From an uncultured bacterium (GTDB taxonomy: Bacteria; Patescibacteriota; Minisyncoccia; Phycocordibacterales; UBA9973), in the NCBI GenBank assembly GCA_903825265.1, contig CAIJZW010000074.1:1-20431 (forward strand): DNA of 20,431 nucleotides, given 5' to 3'. Shown one piece after another: positions 1 to 8,200 of this stretch; the stretch's first letter is position 1, and each line of letters opens with the position of its first letter. The position numbers and the translations under genes were made by a program. A model generated the notes under the pieces. The model had not been told where the DNA came from. It was given only the letters and a program-made list of their open reading frames with translations, and searched no databases.

Positions 1-2
1 AG

Positions 3-1133
3 AAAAATACTACAGAAGAAGAACCTCCTCAACAACCAGAAGTTGATATAACAGAAAATGAAAATAATGACGAATCAGAAAAAATAGAAAAATCAAAAAT
101 TGGTAGCGTTTTTGCAAAATACATAAAAGAGAAAGTAAAATCTTTACACAAAACAGCAAATGGAGCCAGAAACTCTATATCAGAGTTAGCGGGGGATACT
201 AAAATTCTTGTATCTAATGCATATGAAACAATTTATGAAAAGATAAAGGAGTCTTTTGCAAAAGAAAATGAAGAATCTTTTGATACGATGTCAGATAGTG
301 GCAAAACTTTCATCGCTAAGACCTATGAAAATATTTATAATGGAACTGGAATGAATAAGTTAGTTTCAAAAATAAAAATTTCACATAATGAATCTTGGAT
401 TAAAAAAGGGGAAGAAAAGTCTATAAAATATAGTAATAAAATAAGAGCACTAGATATAAAAAGTAATGCACTTGCTATATCAATAAATGAAATAATCTCT
501 TCTATTGAAGATTTTGAAAAAGATAGAACTCCTGCTCCTGCATCTTTGCTATTTAAAGTAAAAGAAATTGAAAAAAAGAAATCAGAAATAAATAATAAAA
601 GAGATGCCCTTGTAACAAAAATAAAAGATGAGGAGAGTAAAATAGATATTTATGTAAATAAAAGAGATAAAATATCAAATAAAATGATAGAATTTTATGA
701 TAAAAAACTTTCACCAATAGAAGAAACTATAAATAAACTTCGTGCAAAACGAAATGATTTTGAAACTATTGCCAATAGAACAAAAACAAAAATTGAAGAA
801 CAACAGTTAAGGTTAGATGAACTAAAAAATAAAAGAAAAAGAACCATGGAAGCTCTTGAAAGAGCAGGAATGAAAGTAAATAAAATACAAAAAGATGAAG
901 CAATAAAGGTATTAAATGAATTAATAGAAAGTACTGAAATAAATATTTCTTCAGAAAGAACAAAACTTTTGGATGAAGAAAACTTCTTAGATATGATGAT
1001 TGCTACATATGAAGGAGAAGCTAGACCATACTTTGACAAGAGGAATGAATTCTTAAGAGTAAAAGATGGCCAACCAATAAAACTAAATTTAGACAAAAAA
1101 TCTGAAAGAGAATTATTAGGATTAAATAGTTAA
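3..1133 (+). CDS. Coiled-coil protein, 5' end cut by window edge
   Basis: I do not recognise this protein. The frame has no stop from position 3 onward, and there is no in-frame ATG, GTG or TTG before the ATG at 288, so the gene most likely begins upstream of the window; about 376 residues are visible. A start at 288 (281 residues) is possible, but the 95 preceding codons look coding: an acidic, Pro/Glu-rich stretch followed by a Lys-rich region. The part after residue ~60 of the 288 start is rich in Lys, Glu, Asn and Ile, with long stretches of helix-forming repeats typical of coiled coils (roughly nucleotides 560-1010). No signal peptide or membrane segment is visible in the part seen. The next gene starts four bases after the stop, suggesting co-transcription. 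The role is unknown; a structural or scaffolding coiled coil is the most that can be said. Confidence 0.75.
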   Translation, partial: KNTTEEEPPQQPEVDITENENNDESEKIEKSKIGSVFAKYIKEKVKSLHKTANGARNSISELAGDTKILVSNAYETIYEKIKESFAKENEESFDTMSDSGKTFIAKTYENIYNGTGMNKLVSKIKISHNESWIKKGEEKSIKYSNKIRALDIKSNALAISINEIISSIEDFEKDRTPAPASLLFKVKEIEKKKSEINNKRDALVTKIKDEESKIDIYVNKRDKISNKMIEFYDKKLSPIEETINKLRAKRNDFETIANRTKTKIEEQQLRLDELKNKRKRTMEALERAGMKVNKIQKDEAIKVLNELIESTEINISSERTKLLDEENFLDMMIATYEGEARPYFDKRNEFLRVKDGQPIKLNLDKKSERELLGLNS

Positions 1134-1137
1134 ATAT

Positions 1138-1428
1138 ATGACAACAAATACAAAAATAAACGAAGAAGATATTGAACAAGAAGACAAAATACAAGACCTA
1201 ATAAAAGAAGCAAAAGATATTAATAATGAGATTAATAAAACTTCAAAAGAATCTTCTGTAGAAATAAATACTATAAAAGAAGAAGCAAAAAAATTAATAG
1301 AAAATAATAAGATAAATTTATCTGATTTAAATAAATCTGAAAATGAGACAGAAGTAGAAATCGAAAAATTGATGATAGAAAGAGCTGAAGAATTATCTCA
1401 AGAAGAAAACAAAGACGAAGAAAATTAA
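1138..1428 (+). CDS. Small highly charged hypothetical protein
   Basis: This 96-residue protein consists almost entirely of Glu, Lys, Asp, Asn and Ile, with no Cys, Trp, Phe, Tyr or Pro, and should be helical or disordered in the cytoplasm. It resembles no family I know. It begins four bases after the stop of the coiled-coil gene and shares its Lys/Glu/Asn-rich composition, so the two are probably one transcription unit and perhaps partners. No Shine-Dalgarno sequence precedes the ATG; the upstream bases are AAATAT. The tight spacing and the absence of a competing frame favour a real gene, although low-complexity composition makes this less certain than for its neighbours. The extended -10 promoter of the following helicase gene lies just after its stop codon. 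Confidence 0.6.
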   Translation: MTTNTKINEEDIEQEDKIQDLIKEAKDINNEINKTSKESSVEINTIKEEAKKLIENNKINLSDLNKSENETEVEIEKLMIERAEELSQEENKDEEN

Positions 1429-1431
1429 AAA

Positions 1432-1440
1432 TGCTACAAT
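1432..1440 (+). promoter_or_regulatory. Extended -10 promoter of the helicase gene, probably leaderless
   Basis: The sequence TGCTACAAT is an extended -10 element (TG, one base, then the hexamer TACAAT at 1435-1440). Six bases separate the hexamer from the ATG at 1447, so a start site at the usual seven-base distance would fall on the A of ATG. No recognisable -35 box lies 16-18 bases upstream, which is acceptable for an extended -10. No Shine-Dalgarno sequence is present. Confidence 0.6.
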
Positions 1441-1446
1441 GGAATC

Positions 1447-3381
1447 ATGTTTTATATTGATTCTTTAAATGATAAACAAAAAGAGGCAGTCCTTTATACG
1501 GATGGGCCTCTTTTGATAGTAGCTGGGGCAGGAGCAGGGAAAACAAAAACAATAACTCACAGAATTATTCATCTAATACATCAAGGAATAGCCCCATCTT
1601 CTATATTGGCTGTTACTTTTACAAATAAAGCTGCAAAAGAAATGCGGGATAGAGTGATGACTCTCTTGGAAGACAGGATACATGGAAATGTGCCCGAGCA
1701 AAGCTCGGGCACAGGTGCTCCCTTCGTTTCAACATTCCACTCTCTTGGAGTCTATATTATAAAAGAAAATGCACATCTCATAGGGCTAACTAAACACTTC
1801 TCTATAATAGACGAGGGTGACGCTATATCTATAATAAAAGATATTATGAGAGGGCATGACATAGACCCTAAACAACACGAACCTCGTAAAATAAAAAGCA
1901 TGATATCTAAAGCAAAGGGGGACTTTATTACATTAGAGAGTTATAGAGCTGGGGTCACTAGTAGCATGCAAAGTATAGTTGCTCTCGTGTGGGGTGGATA
2001 TGAGGCTAGATTAAAAAAAGAAAAAGGTCTCGATTTCGATGACTTACTCTTAGAGTCTGTTCTTATTCTCCGTAAGTTTCCAGAAATTAAAAATAAATAT
2101 CAAGAAAAGTGGAAGTATGTTCATATAGATGAGTACCAAGATACAAACGAAGTTCAATATGAAATGACGAAACTTCTAGTAAGTAAAAGTGAAAATATTT
2201 GTGTAGTTGGAGATACAGACCAGAATATATATTCATGGAGAGGAGCTAATATAAAGAACATGCTTCACTTTGAGAAAGATTATCCTTCAACAAAGATTGT
2301 AATGCTTGAACAGAATTATCGTTCAACAGGCAAAATAATAGAAGCCGCGAATAGCATTATAGAGAAGAATCAATATCGAGTTCCAAAAACATTATTTACA
2401 AAGAATGTAGATGGCGAGCAAATAATAGTTTGTGAAGCTTATGATGAAGTAAGTGAAGCAAATTTTGTCGCCAAAGAAATAGATGAGATCTTGAAAGAAA
2501 ACAAACCAGAAGATATAGCGATACTTTATCGTGCAAACTTTCAATCAAGAGTATTAGAAGAAGCGCTTTTAAGTAAACAAATTCCTTACCAAGTTTTAGG
2601 AGTAAAATTCTTTGAAAGAAAAGAAATTAAAGATATCGTATCTTATATAAAAGCGAGTTTGAATAAAGAAAGTTTAACAGACATAAAAAGAATTATAAAT
2701 ACACCCGTACGAGGAATAGGGAGAGTAACACTAACAAAATTGTTCGCTGGGTTATTCACTGAACTTCCAAGTTCTATGCAAATTAAAATAAATAAATTTT
2801 ATGAATTATTGGAAGAAATACATGAGTATATAGATACACATAAACCTTCTGAAGTTATAAAATATATAATAGAAAAAAGTGGAATAGAAGCAGAATTATC
2901 AAACAGCACAAACGAAGACATGGAGAGATTAGAGAATATGAAAGAGTTTGTAACCCTCTCTATTAAATATGATGATATAGAAAATGGAATTGAAAAACTA
3001 ATAGAAGATGCATCTCTCTCTAGTGATCAAGATAGTCTAATGCATAAAGAAAAGGTAAACGGAGTAAGACTTATGACTGTTCATGCTTCAAAAGGGCTTG
3101 AATTTAAATACGTTTTTGTTACAGGACTTGAACAGGACCTCTTCCCACACGCAAGAGCAGGACAAGGAACAAAAGAAGACAAAGAGGAAGAGAGAAGACT
3201 TTTCTATGTAGCTCTTACAAGAGCAGAGAAAAAGTTATTCCTAACTTATGCATCATTACGTACTATTTTTGGAATGAAACAAGTAAATACTCCAAGTGAA
3301 TTTATTTACGATATACCAGCACATCTGACAGAATTTACACAAAGTAATTCAGTCGGGGGAGGAGTAGTTGTATATTTATAA
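1447..3381 (+). CDS. UvrD/PcrA/Rep-type superfamily 1 DNA helicase
   Basis: An ATP-driven 3'-5' DNA helicase of the UvrD/PcrA/Rep family, acting in repair and replication restart. All SF1A motifs are readable: Walker A AGAGAGKT (residues 26-33, Lys32), motif Ia TFTNKAAKEM, motif II DEYQDTN (Asp228-Glu229), motif III GDTDQNIYSWRGA, motif IV LEQNYRST, motif V TVHASKGLEF and motif VI RRLFYVALTRAEK. At 644 residues it is shorter than E. coli UvrD (720), lacking much of the C-terminal tail. The start is supported by the -10 element six bases upstream and by the NDKQKEAV motif (Q motif region) near the N-terminus. Oddity: between motif Ia and the STFHS motif lies an in-frame GC-rich palindrome (1689-1713) encoding VPEQSSGT. 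Whether it is PcrA, UvrD or Rep by function cannot be settled from sequence alone, so no symbol is given. Confidence 0.95.
   Translation: MFYIDSLNDKQKEAVLYTDGPLLIVAGAGAGKTKTITHRIIHLIHQGIAPSSILAVTFTNKAAKEMRDRVMTLLEDRIHGNVPEQSSGTGAPFVSTFHSLGVYIIKENAHLIGLTKHFSIIDEGDAISIIKDIMRGHDIDPKQHEPRKIKSMISKAKGDFITLESYRAGVTSSMQSIVALVWGGYEARLKKEKGLDFDDLLLESVLILRKFPEIKNKYQEKWKYVHIDEYQDTNEVQYEMTKLLVSKSENICVVGDTDQNIYSWRGANIKNMLHFEKDYPSTKIVMLEQNYRSTGKIIEAANSIIEKNQYRVPKTLFTKNVDGEQIIVCEAYDEVSEANFVAKEIDEILKENKPEDIAILYRANFQSRVLEEALLSKQIPYQVLGVKFFERKEIKDIVSYIKASLNKESLTDIKRIINTPVRGIGRVTLTKLFAGLFTELPSSMQIKINKFYELLEEIHEYIDTHKPSEVIKYIIEKSGIEAELSNSTNEDMERLENMKEFVTLSIKYDDIENGIEKLIEDASLSSDQDSLMHKEKVNGVRLMTVHASKGLEFKYVFVTGLEQDLFPHARAGQGTKEDKEEERRLFYVALTRAEKKLFLTYASLRTIFGMKQVNTPSEFIYDIPAHLTEFTQSNSVGGGVVVYL
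1689..1713. repeat. In-frame GC-rich palindrome within the helicase gene
   Basis: A perfect inverted repeat with 11-bp arms (TGTGCCCGAGC / GCTCGGGCACA) around an AAA loop. It is much more GC-rich than its surroundings and keeps the reading frame, coding for V-P-E-Q-S-S-G-T. It falls in the variable segment between helicase motif Ia and the STFHS motif, where extra residues can be tolerated. No T-run follows, so it is not an intrinsic terminator. Its core GAGCAAAGCTC is nearly identical to the core GAGCAATGCTC of the terminator at 19894-19922, suggesting a dispersed stem-loop family. Confidence 0.85.
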
Positions 3382-3395
3382 AGTTTAAAAACTTT

Positions 3396-3497
3396 AACAA
3401 ATAGTCTCATTATCAGGTCCAGATATTTTTCTGCTGAAAAATTCTCATTGCTCGTCTCGACAGACTTGCGCGTGCCCTGATAATAAGACTATTTGTT
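3396..3497. repeat. 102-bp inverted-repeat element between helicase gene and rsmA
   Basis: The 22-base arms at 3396-3417 and 3476-3497 are reverse complements except for one position (21 of 22). They enclose 58 bases that hold a further hairpin at 3425-3442 (7-bp stem, TGCT loop) and a short possible one around GTCT-CGAC-AGAC. The 3' half of the interior is clearly more GC-rich than the local background. It may be a bidirectional terminator, a structured RNA or a miniature mobile element with terminal inverted repeats; no clear target-site duplication flanks it. It fills most of the gap between the two genes. Confidence 0.75.
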
Positions 3498-3524
3498 TTC
3501 ATGGTTTTATAAAAAATCAAGAGA

Positions 3525-3533
3525 TGCTAATAT
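3525..3533 (+). promoter_or_regulatory. Extended -10 promoter of rsmA, probably leaderless
   Basis: TGCTAATAT is an extended -10 element with the hexamer TAATAT at 3528-3533. Exactly six bases separate it from the ATG at 3540, the same spacing as at the helicase gene, so transcription should begin at the AUG. There is no good -35 box and no Shine-Dalgarno sequence. Confidence 0.6.
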
Positions 3534-3539
3534 AACCAT

Positions 3540-4343
3540 ATGATCCACAAGGCAAAAAAATCAATGGGGCAGAACTTCCTTAAATCTCTTGAAGCACTCA
3601 GAAAAATGTGTGAGGCAGGAGAGGTGTGTGGACAAGATATAATAGTAGAAATCGGGCCAGGGAAAGGAGCCCTCACAGAAAAACTTTTAGAGAAAGCAAA
3701 CAAAGTTATTGCAATAGAGAAAGATAGAGATCTCATAGAAATTCTAAAAGAAAAATTTGTTACTGAAATAGAAAGTGGAAAACTCATACTTCTTAATGAT
3801 AATATTTTATATTTTGATCCGAACAAGTACAACTTAAAGGAAGGTCAATATAAGATAGTAGCTAACATACCATATAATATAACCGGTGCAATAATAAAAA
3901 GATTTTTATCTGAAGTAATTAAACCTAAAAGTATGACTCTCTTAGTGCAAAAAGAAGTTGCTGAGAGAATAGTTGCTCGTGATAACAAAGAGAGCATTCT
4001 TTCTTTAAGTGTAAAGGCTTACGGAACACCTAAATACATAATGAAAGTTCACAAAAGATTCTTTTCTCCAGCTCCTAAAGTAGATTCTGCTATTATATCC
4101 ATAAACAATATTTCAAATAACTTTTTTAAAAATAAAGAGCAAGAAGATGCATTTTTCCACTTAGTAAAGGCTTCATTTGCACATAAAAGAAAAGTCTTGC
4201 GTAAAAATTTAGAAGAAATAGAGAAAGATTCTGGAAAAATAGATGGAATATTAAATAAATTAGAAATAAACCTAAAATCTAGAGCAGAAGATATACATCT
4301 TGATAAATGGATACTCTTAAATAATTCTTTTTCACAAAAATAA
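3540..4343 (+). CDS. rsmA: 16S rRNA adenine-N6 dimethyltransferase RsmA/KsgA
   Basis: It dimethylates the two adjacent adenines in the terminal helix of 16S rRNA using S-adenosylmethionine, a late step in small-subunit assembly. The 267 residues match the usual family length. Visible landmarks are the N-terminal KKSMGQNFL motif (residues 6-14), which also supports the chosen ATG; SAM-binding motif I EIGPGKGALT (37-46); the acidic motif II region IEKDRDL; catalytic motif IV NIPYN (109-113); and the family segment VHKRFFSPAPKVDSA. The C-terminal small helical domain (FAHKRKVLRKNL) is present. It has its own promoter directly at the start codon and is followed by the promoter of a membrane protein gene, so it seems to be a single-gene unit unrelated to the secretion locus. 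Confidence 0.96.
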   Translation: MIHKAKKSMGQNFLKSLEALRKMCEAGEVCGQDIIVEIGPGKGALTEKLLEKANKVIAIEKDRDLIEILKEKFVTEIESGKLILLNDNILYFDPNKYNLKEGQYKIVANIPYNITGAIIKRFLSEVIKPKSMTLLVQKEVAERIVARDNKESILSLSVKAYGTPKYIMKVHKRFFSPAPKVDSAIISINNISNNFFKNKEQEDAFFHLVKASFAHKRKVLRKNLEEIEKDSGKIDGILNKLEINLKSRAEDIHLDKWILLNNSFSQK

Positions 4344-4368
4344 TCTAGTATTTTTAGTATATAAATAG

Positions 4369-4374
4369 TATAAT
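4369..4374 (+). promoter_or_regulatory. Probable -10 box (TATAAT) before the 4385 gene
   Basis: A perfect TATAAT lies ten bases before the ATG at 4385, so the expected transcript would carry only a few untranslated bases. The -35 region is not convincing and the area is very AT-rich, so this is less certain than the extended -10 elements. Confidence 0.4.
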
Positions 4375-4384
4375 ATTTATATAA

Positions 4385-5251
4385 ATGGATAAAAAGTATC
4401 TACCGAGTAAATTTTTCGTAATTCGTATTGCTTTTATTTTAGTACTAGCAGTAACTATTTTTGGTGTATACGAGATAGTTACATATTTTAAAAATAGACC
4501 TTCAGGGAAAGCTCCTGTGAAAGTCATGGTGAAAGATATAGTTCAAAAAGATAGTAATAGTAATGGTATCCCAGACTGGGAAGAATATCTTTGGGGTCTT
4601 AATCCACTTAAAGATGGACCTTCAAATAAAGAATTTATTCTTGCAAAAAGGAAAACTTTAGCAGAAAACAATGGAATAACAGAAGATGGGAGTAACCTTA
4701 CTTCGACAGACCAATTATCAAGAGAATTCTTTTCTATTGTTATGTCACTTCAGCAATCTGGTAGTCTAAATGAAGATTCTATAAAGCTTGTTTCAGAAGC
4801 TATTGGTAAAAAGATAGAATCAACTCCTATTCCAGATGTCTATACCAAAGAAATGCTTACAGTAAAAACTGACTCAATATCTGCAAGAACTAACTATTTC
4901 AACCAATTTAAAAATCTTTCCGCTAAATACGAAGGAAGGAACATAGGTGATGAACTTGTTTTTATCAGCCAAGGGTTGAAAAATAACGATAAAACAGCAA
5001 TGAAGGCAACAAAGTCTGTATCAGATGCATATAAAGAGTTCGGACAAGAGCTTATGAAGATACCAGTTCCTACATCTATCGCTTCTATTCACCTAGATTT
5101 AGCTAATAGCTACGAGAAAACTGGTCAATCCATCGAGGGACTTACACAGATTCTTGATGATTCTATGGTAGGGATGAAAGCCATAATAAATTATAAAAAA
5201 TATAGCGATGCAATCGTATCTGACATAGAATATATTGGAGATAATTTATAA
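4385..5251 (+). CDS. Single-pass membrane protein with calcium-binding-type loop
   Basis: A 288-residue protein of unknown function. A hydrophobic segment at about residues 12-33, preceded by Lys/Arg, should anchor it in the membrane with the rest outside. Just after the anchor is D-S-N-S-N-G-I-P-D-W-E-E (56-67), which resembles the thrombospondin type-3 / EF-hand-like Ca2+-binding loop (D-x-D-x-D-G-x-x-D-x-x-E) with Asn in place of two Asp. The remainder (about 80-288) looks helical and lacks Cys. Similar membrane-anchored proteins with such a loop are frequent in Patescibacteria near secretion or pilus loci, but I cannot name a family. It lies between rsmA and a promoter that serves the next secreted protein gene. 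A part of the envelope apparatus encoded downstream is possible; this is inference from position. Confidence 0.85.
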   Translation: MDKKYLPSKFFVIRIAFILVLAVTIFGVYEIVTYFKNRPSGKAPVKVMVKDIVQKDSNSNGIPDWEEYLWGLNPLKDGPSNKEFILAKRKTLAENNGITEDGSNLTSTDQLSREFFSIVMSLQQSGSLNEDSIKLVSEAIGKKIESTPIPDVYTKEMLTVKTDSISARTNYFNQFKNLSAKYEGRNIGDELVFISQGLKNNDKTAMKATKSVSDAYKEFGQELMKIPVPTSIASIHLDLANSYEKTGQSIEGLTQILDDSMVGMKAIINYKKYSDAIVSDIEYIGDNL

Positions 5252-5257
5252 AATAAA

Positions 5258-5266
5258 TGCTATAAT
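5258..5266 (+). promoter_or_regulatory. Extended -10 promoter of the 1070-residue secreted protein
   Basis: TGCTATAAT combines an extended TG with a perfect TATAAT hexamer (5261-5266). The ATG at 5279 lies 12 bases downstream, predicting a leader of about six bases. It shares the TGCTA core with the promoters at 1432 and 3525. Confidence 0.65.
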
Positions 5267-5278
5267 AAAACTTATTAT

Positions 5279-8200
5279 ATGGAGAGCCAAATTGTGAAAA
5301 AATTAATATCTAAAATAATTGTAATATCAGCAATTTTTATTTTCGCAACTCCATCATCTACCTATGCTGCAAAGTTAAATTGGGATAATCCAAATTCTAA
5401 CGGCAGTGGACCTTTCCAATTAAAGCTTGAAGATTCACTAAACTCTAACCTTATAATGAGTGTTATTGGGTGTACTGGTATTGTAAACAAAGTCTCTGGA
5501 GCTATTACAGGTTTTGTACAAAAAGAAGTAAACAAAGGAATAGATTACGCAAAAGAAGAAGCGGTATCAAAAACAGCAGAAACTGCAGTAAAAGCTTTAG
5601 GTTTGTCTGTTTCTAATGTCCCAGAAAGTGGTCCTGGTTATGCAACATCTGTAACAGATGTAAATTTTTCAACTCAAAAAACAAAAGATCGTCAGGCAAC
5701 AGATGCATTAAATAGAGTTGGAACAAAATTAGACGCCCAACAAAAAAGAGAGGAGTGTTTAAATGGTATTGCTTATACTCTTGCAAAGAACCAACTTACC
5801 TCCATGACGAAGAGTACTATGAACTGGGTAACTACTGGATTTAATGGTGATCCTATGTATGTAAACAATATGGATTCCTTTTTGAACAACATAACCGATA
5901 CAATTTTAGAAACTGAAGTTGCTAAATTCCAAGGCAAACCAAGCATGTACCCTTATGGAGATAACTACGCTCGTAGTGCATTTGGCGGACGCCTTAATAA
6001 TTTAAATTTTGGAGAGGTTATGAAGCAAGACCTAGATAGTTACTTACTTTCTGGAGGATTAGGGAATGATCTTGCAAACGGAGCAACAGATGTAGCAAAA
6101 CTATATACTAACAACTTCGGTTTAGGCGGATGGAATGGATGGCTAGCTTTCACACAAGAACCTAGTAATAACCCTCTTGGTTATGAAATGAGCATGTCTC
6201 AACATGTAGCTGACGTACAAAATTCACAAATTGAACAGACTAAGTCTGAATTACAAACAAATGGAGGAATACTTGATCAAAGAAAGTGCGTAGAATACGC
6301 ACCTTCAACAGATAGTATCCTTAGTAGTCTTAGTGGTAAAACAAATGATGCAACAAATTCTAAGGGTAAATGTATAAAATGGCAAACAGTTACTCCTGGA
6401 AGTATTATTAAAGATAAAATAAGTACATATGTAAACTCACCAGAAAGACAGTTAGAACTCGCTGATACAATAAATGAAGTCCTAAACTCACTTTTTTCTA
6501 CTCTTATCAGTAAACTTCAACACGATGGGTTATCAAGCTTAAGTTCAGACTCTAATGAATTTTCTGGAGTAAGTAGCGGTCCTGGAGTAAATAAACTTTT
6601 TGATAGTAATGGGCTCGAAATATCAAACAGTACAAATAGTAGTGGATTTAGTGGTCCTTTCGATATCACAAAAGATTTAGGAAATATATATACAAGTAAG
6701 ATATATGCTGGTAATTGGGATGCATCAACAAATACAACAACAAACACAAAAGAACCTCACCTTTCTAGAGGGGTAGGAGTAAAGAATGAATACTATATAG
6801 TAACAAAAGGAGCAAGTAATCTAAGAAGTGCTGATAGTGTTTATTTATTTGAAGGTAATACCTCTTGGGAGGTAGGAAATCAAGTATTTTTTAATGGAAC
6901 AAACTGGAAAAAAGGTGTACCTCCTTACATAATAGCCAAAAGAGGTATTATCCAAAACCAACAAGACTATATAAATAATGCTCAAAAGGTTTTAGCGAAA
7001 TTGCCAGAAGTCATGCCAGCTCTTGGTGAGCTTGATTATTGTATTCCAGGACCAAACCCAAACTGGCAAGTAAATTCAGCTGGAGCTTACACGGCATATA
7101 CTGACTGGTTATATGCAATAGGGACAGGCTACAATAAAGGAGGGTTTCTAAAAAAAAGTTCTGTCCAAATAACTCTTCCAGACACAACATCTCTTGAATA
7201 CAAAGCATATAAAAGCATATTTGATGCCACTTTCTGGAGAAAGAACATAATAAATAGCAAATTCTTTGCTGCATCTGGTGAATCAAAAAATGACAAAACT
7301 AATCCTTTTGATAGACAAAATTGGGGTTGTAAACCAGGAAAATTGCCTAGAATGTTTTGGAAAGGGGATAAATGTATGTCTCAGGCTCAAGATACTATTA
7401 CATATTATGTACAAAAAATAAATGATGATTTAGAAGCAACAAGTAAAAAATATGTTAACCAAATAAATAAAATGTATGGGAATGAGAGTCCATTGAATAA
7501 TCCTCTTGCCATTGAAAATATGAATAATGATACAAAATATTTAGAAATGGCTCAAGCAGGACAAAATATAACTAAAAATATTGTTAGTTATGACCAGAAA
7601 GTGAGAGAAGCTTTAACTGATTATAGAGATTCTGTTACTGAGGGATGTTCAAATATCTACAAATTGAACGTAATAAAAGAAAAAGTAAATATTATAGTAA
7701 AAGCAGCTCAACAGCGTAGAGATGTTAAAATTGCTAAATATAACCTTGAGAATAAGGATCATAAGATTGTTATAGACCAATCATGTAAAGATGCAGAACT
7801 TGGTGGTTATTTATCAAATGATAATGATAATAATCCTAAACTTCTCCAAAAGAGTTGCGGAAATTCAAAAATAAATTTAAGTGATGCAGAAAATGATGAA
7901 ATCGAAGCCAATACAACTAACGCAGTAAACCAGGCAATAATAGATGCTAAAGTAAGGGAAGCTCTAGACGTAAGGGACAAAGCTCTTCTATTATGTTCAG
8001 ACATAGTGGATGATGAAGCTCATGCTATATGTGAAGATACTGCAAATACAACCTATGAAAGTACTATTAATTCAATCGTAGCTACTACTGTTGTCACTGA
8101 TACTTCTGGTACTTCAATAGACACAACAAGCAAACCTTCTATTGCAAATATGGATTTTAAAATTAATTTCTTAGATGGTACGATTAGTTTGACTGGTGAA

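Noticed and set aside
695..1096. Minus-strand open frame with Phe/Ser/Leu-rich translation
   Set aside because: It mirrors the Lys/Glu-rich coiled-coil gene on the + strand; composition is that of an antisense shadow.
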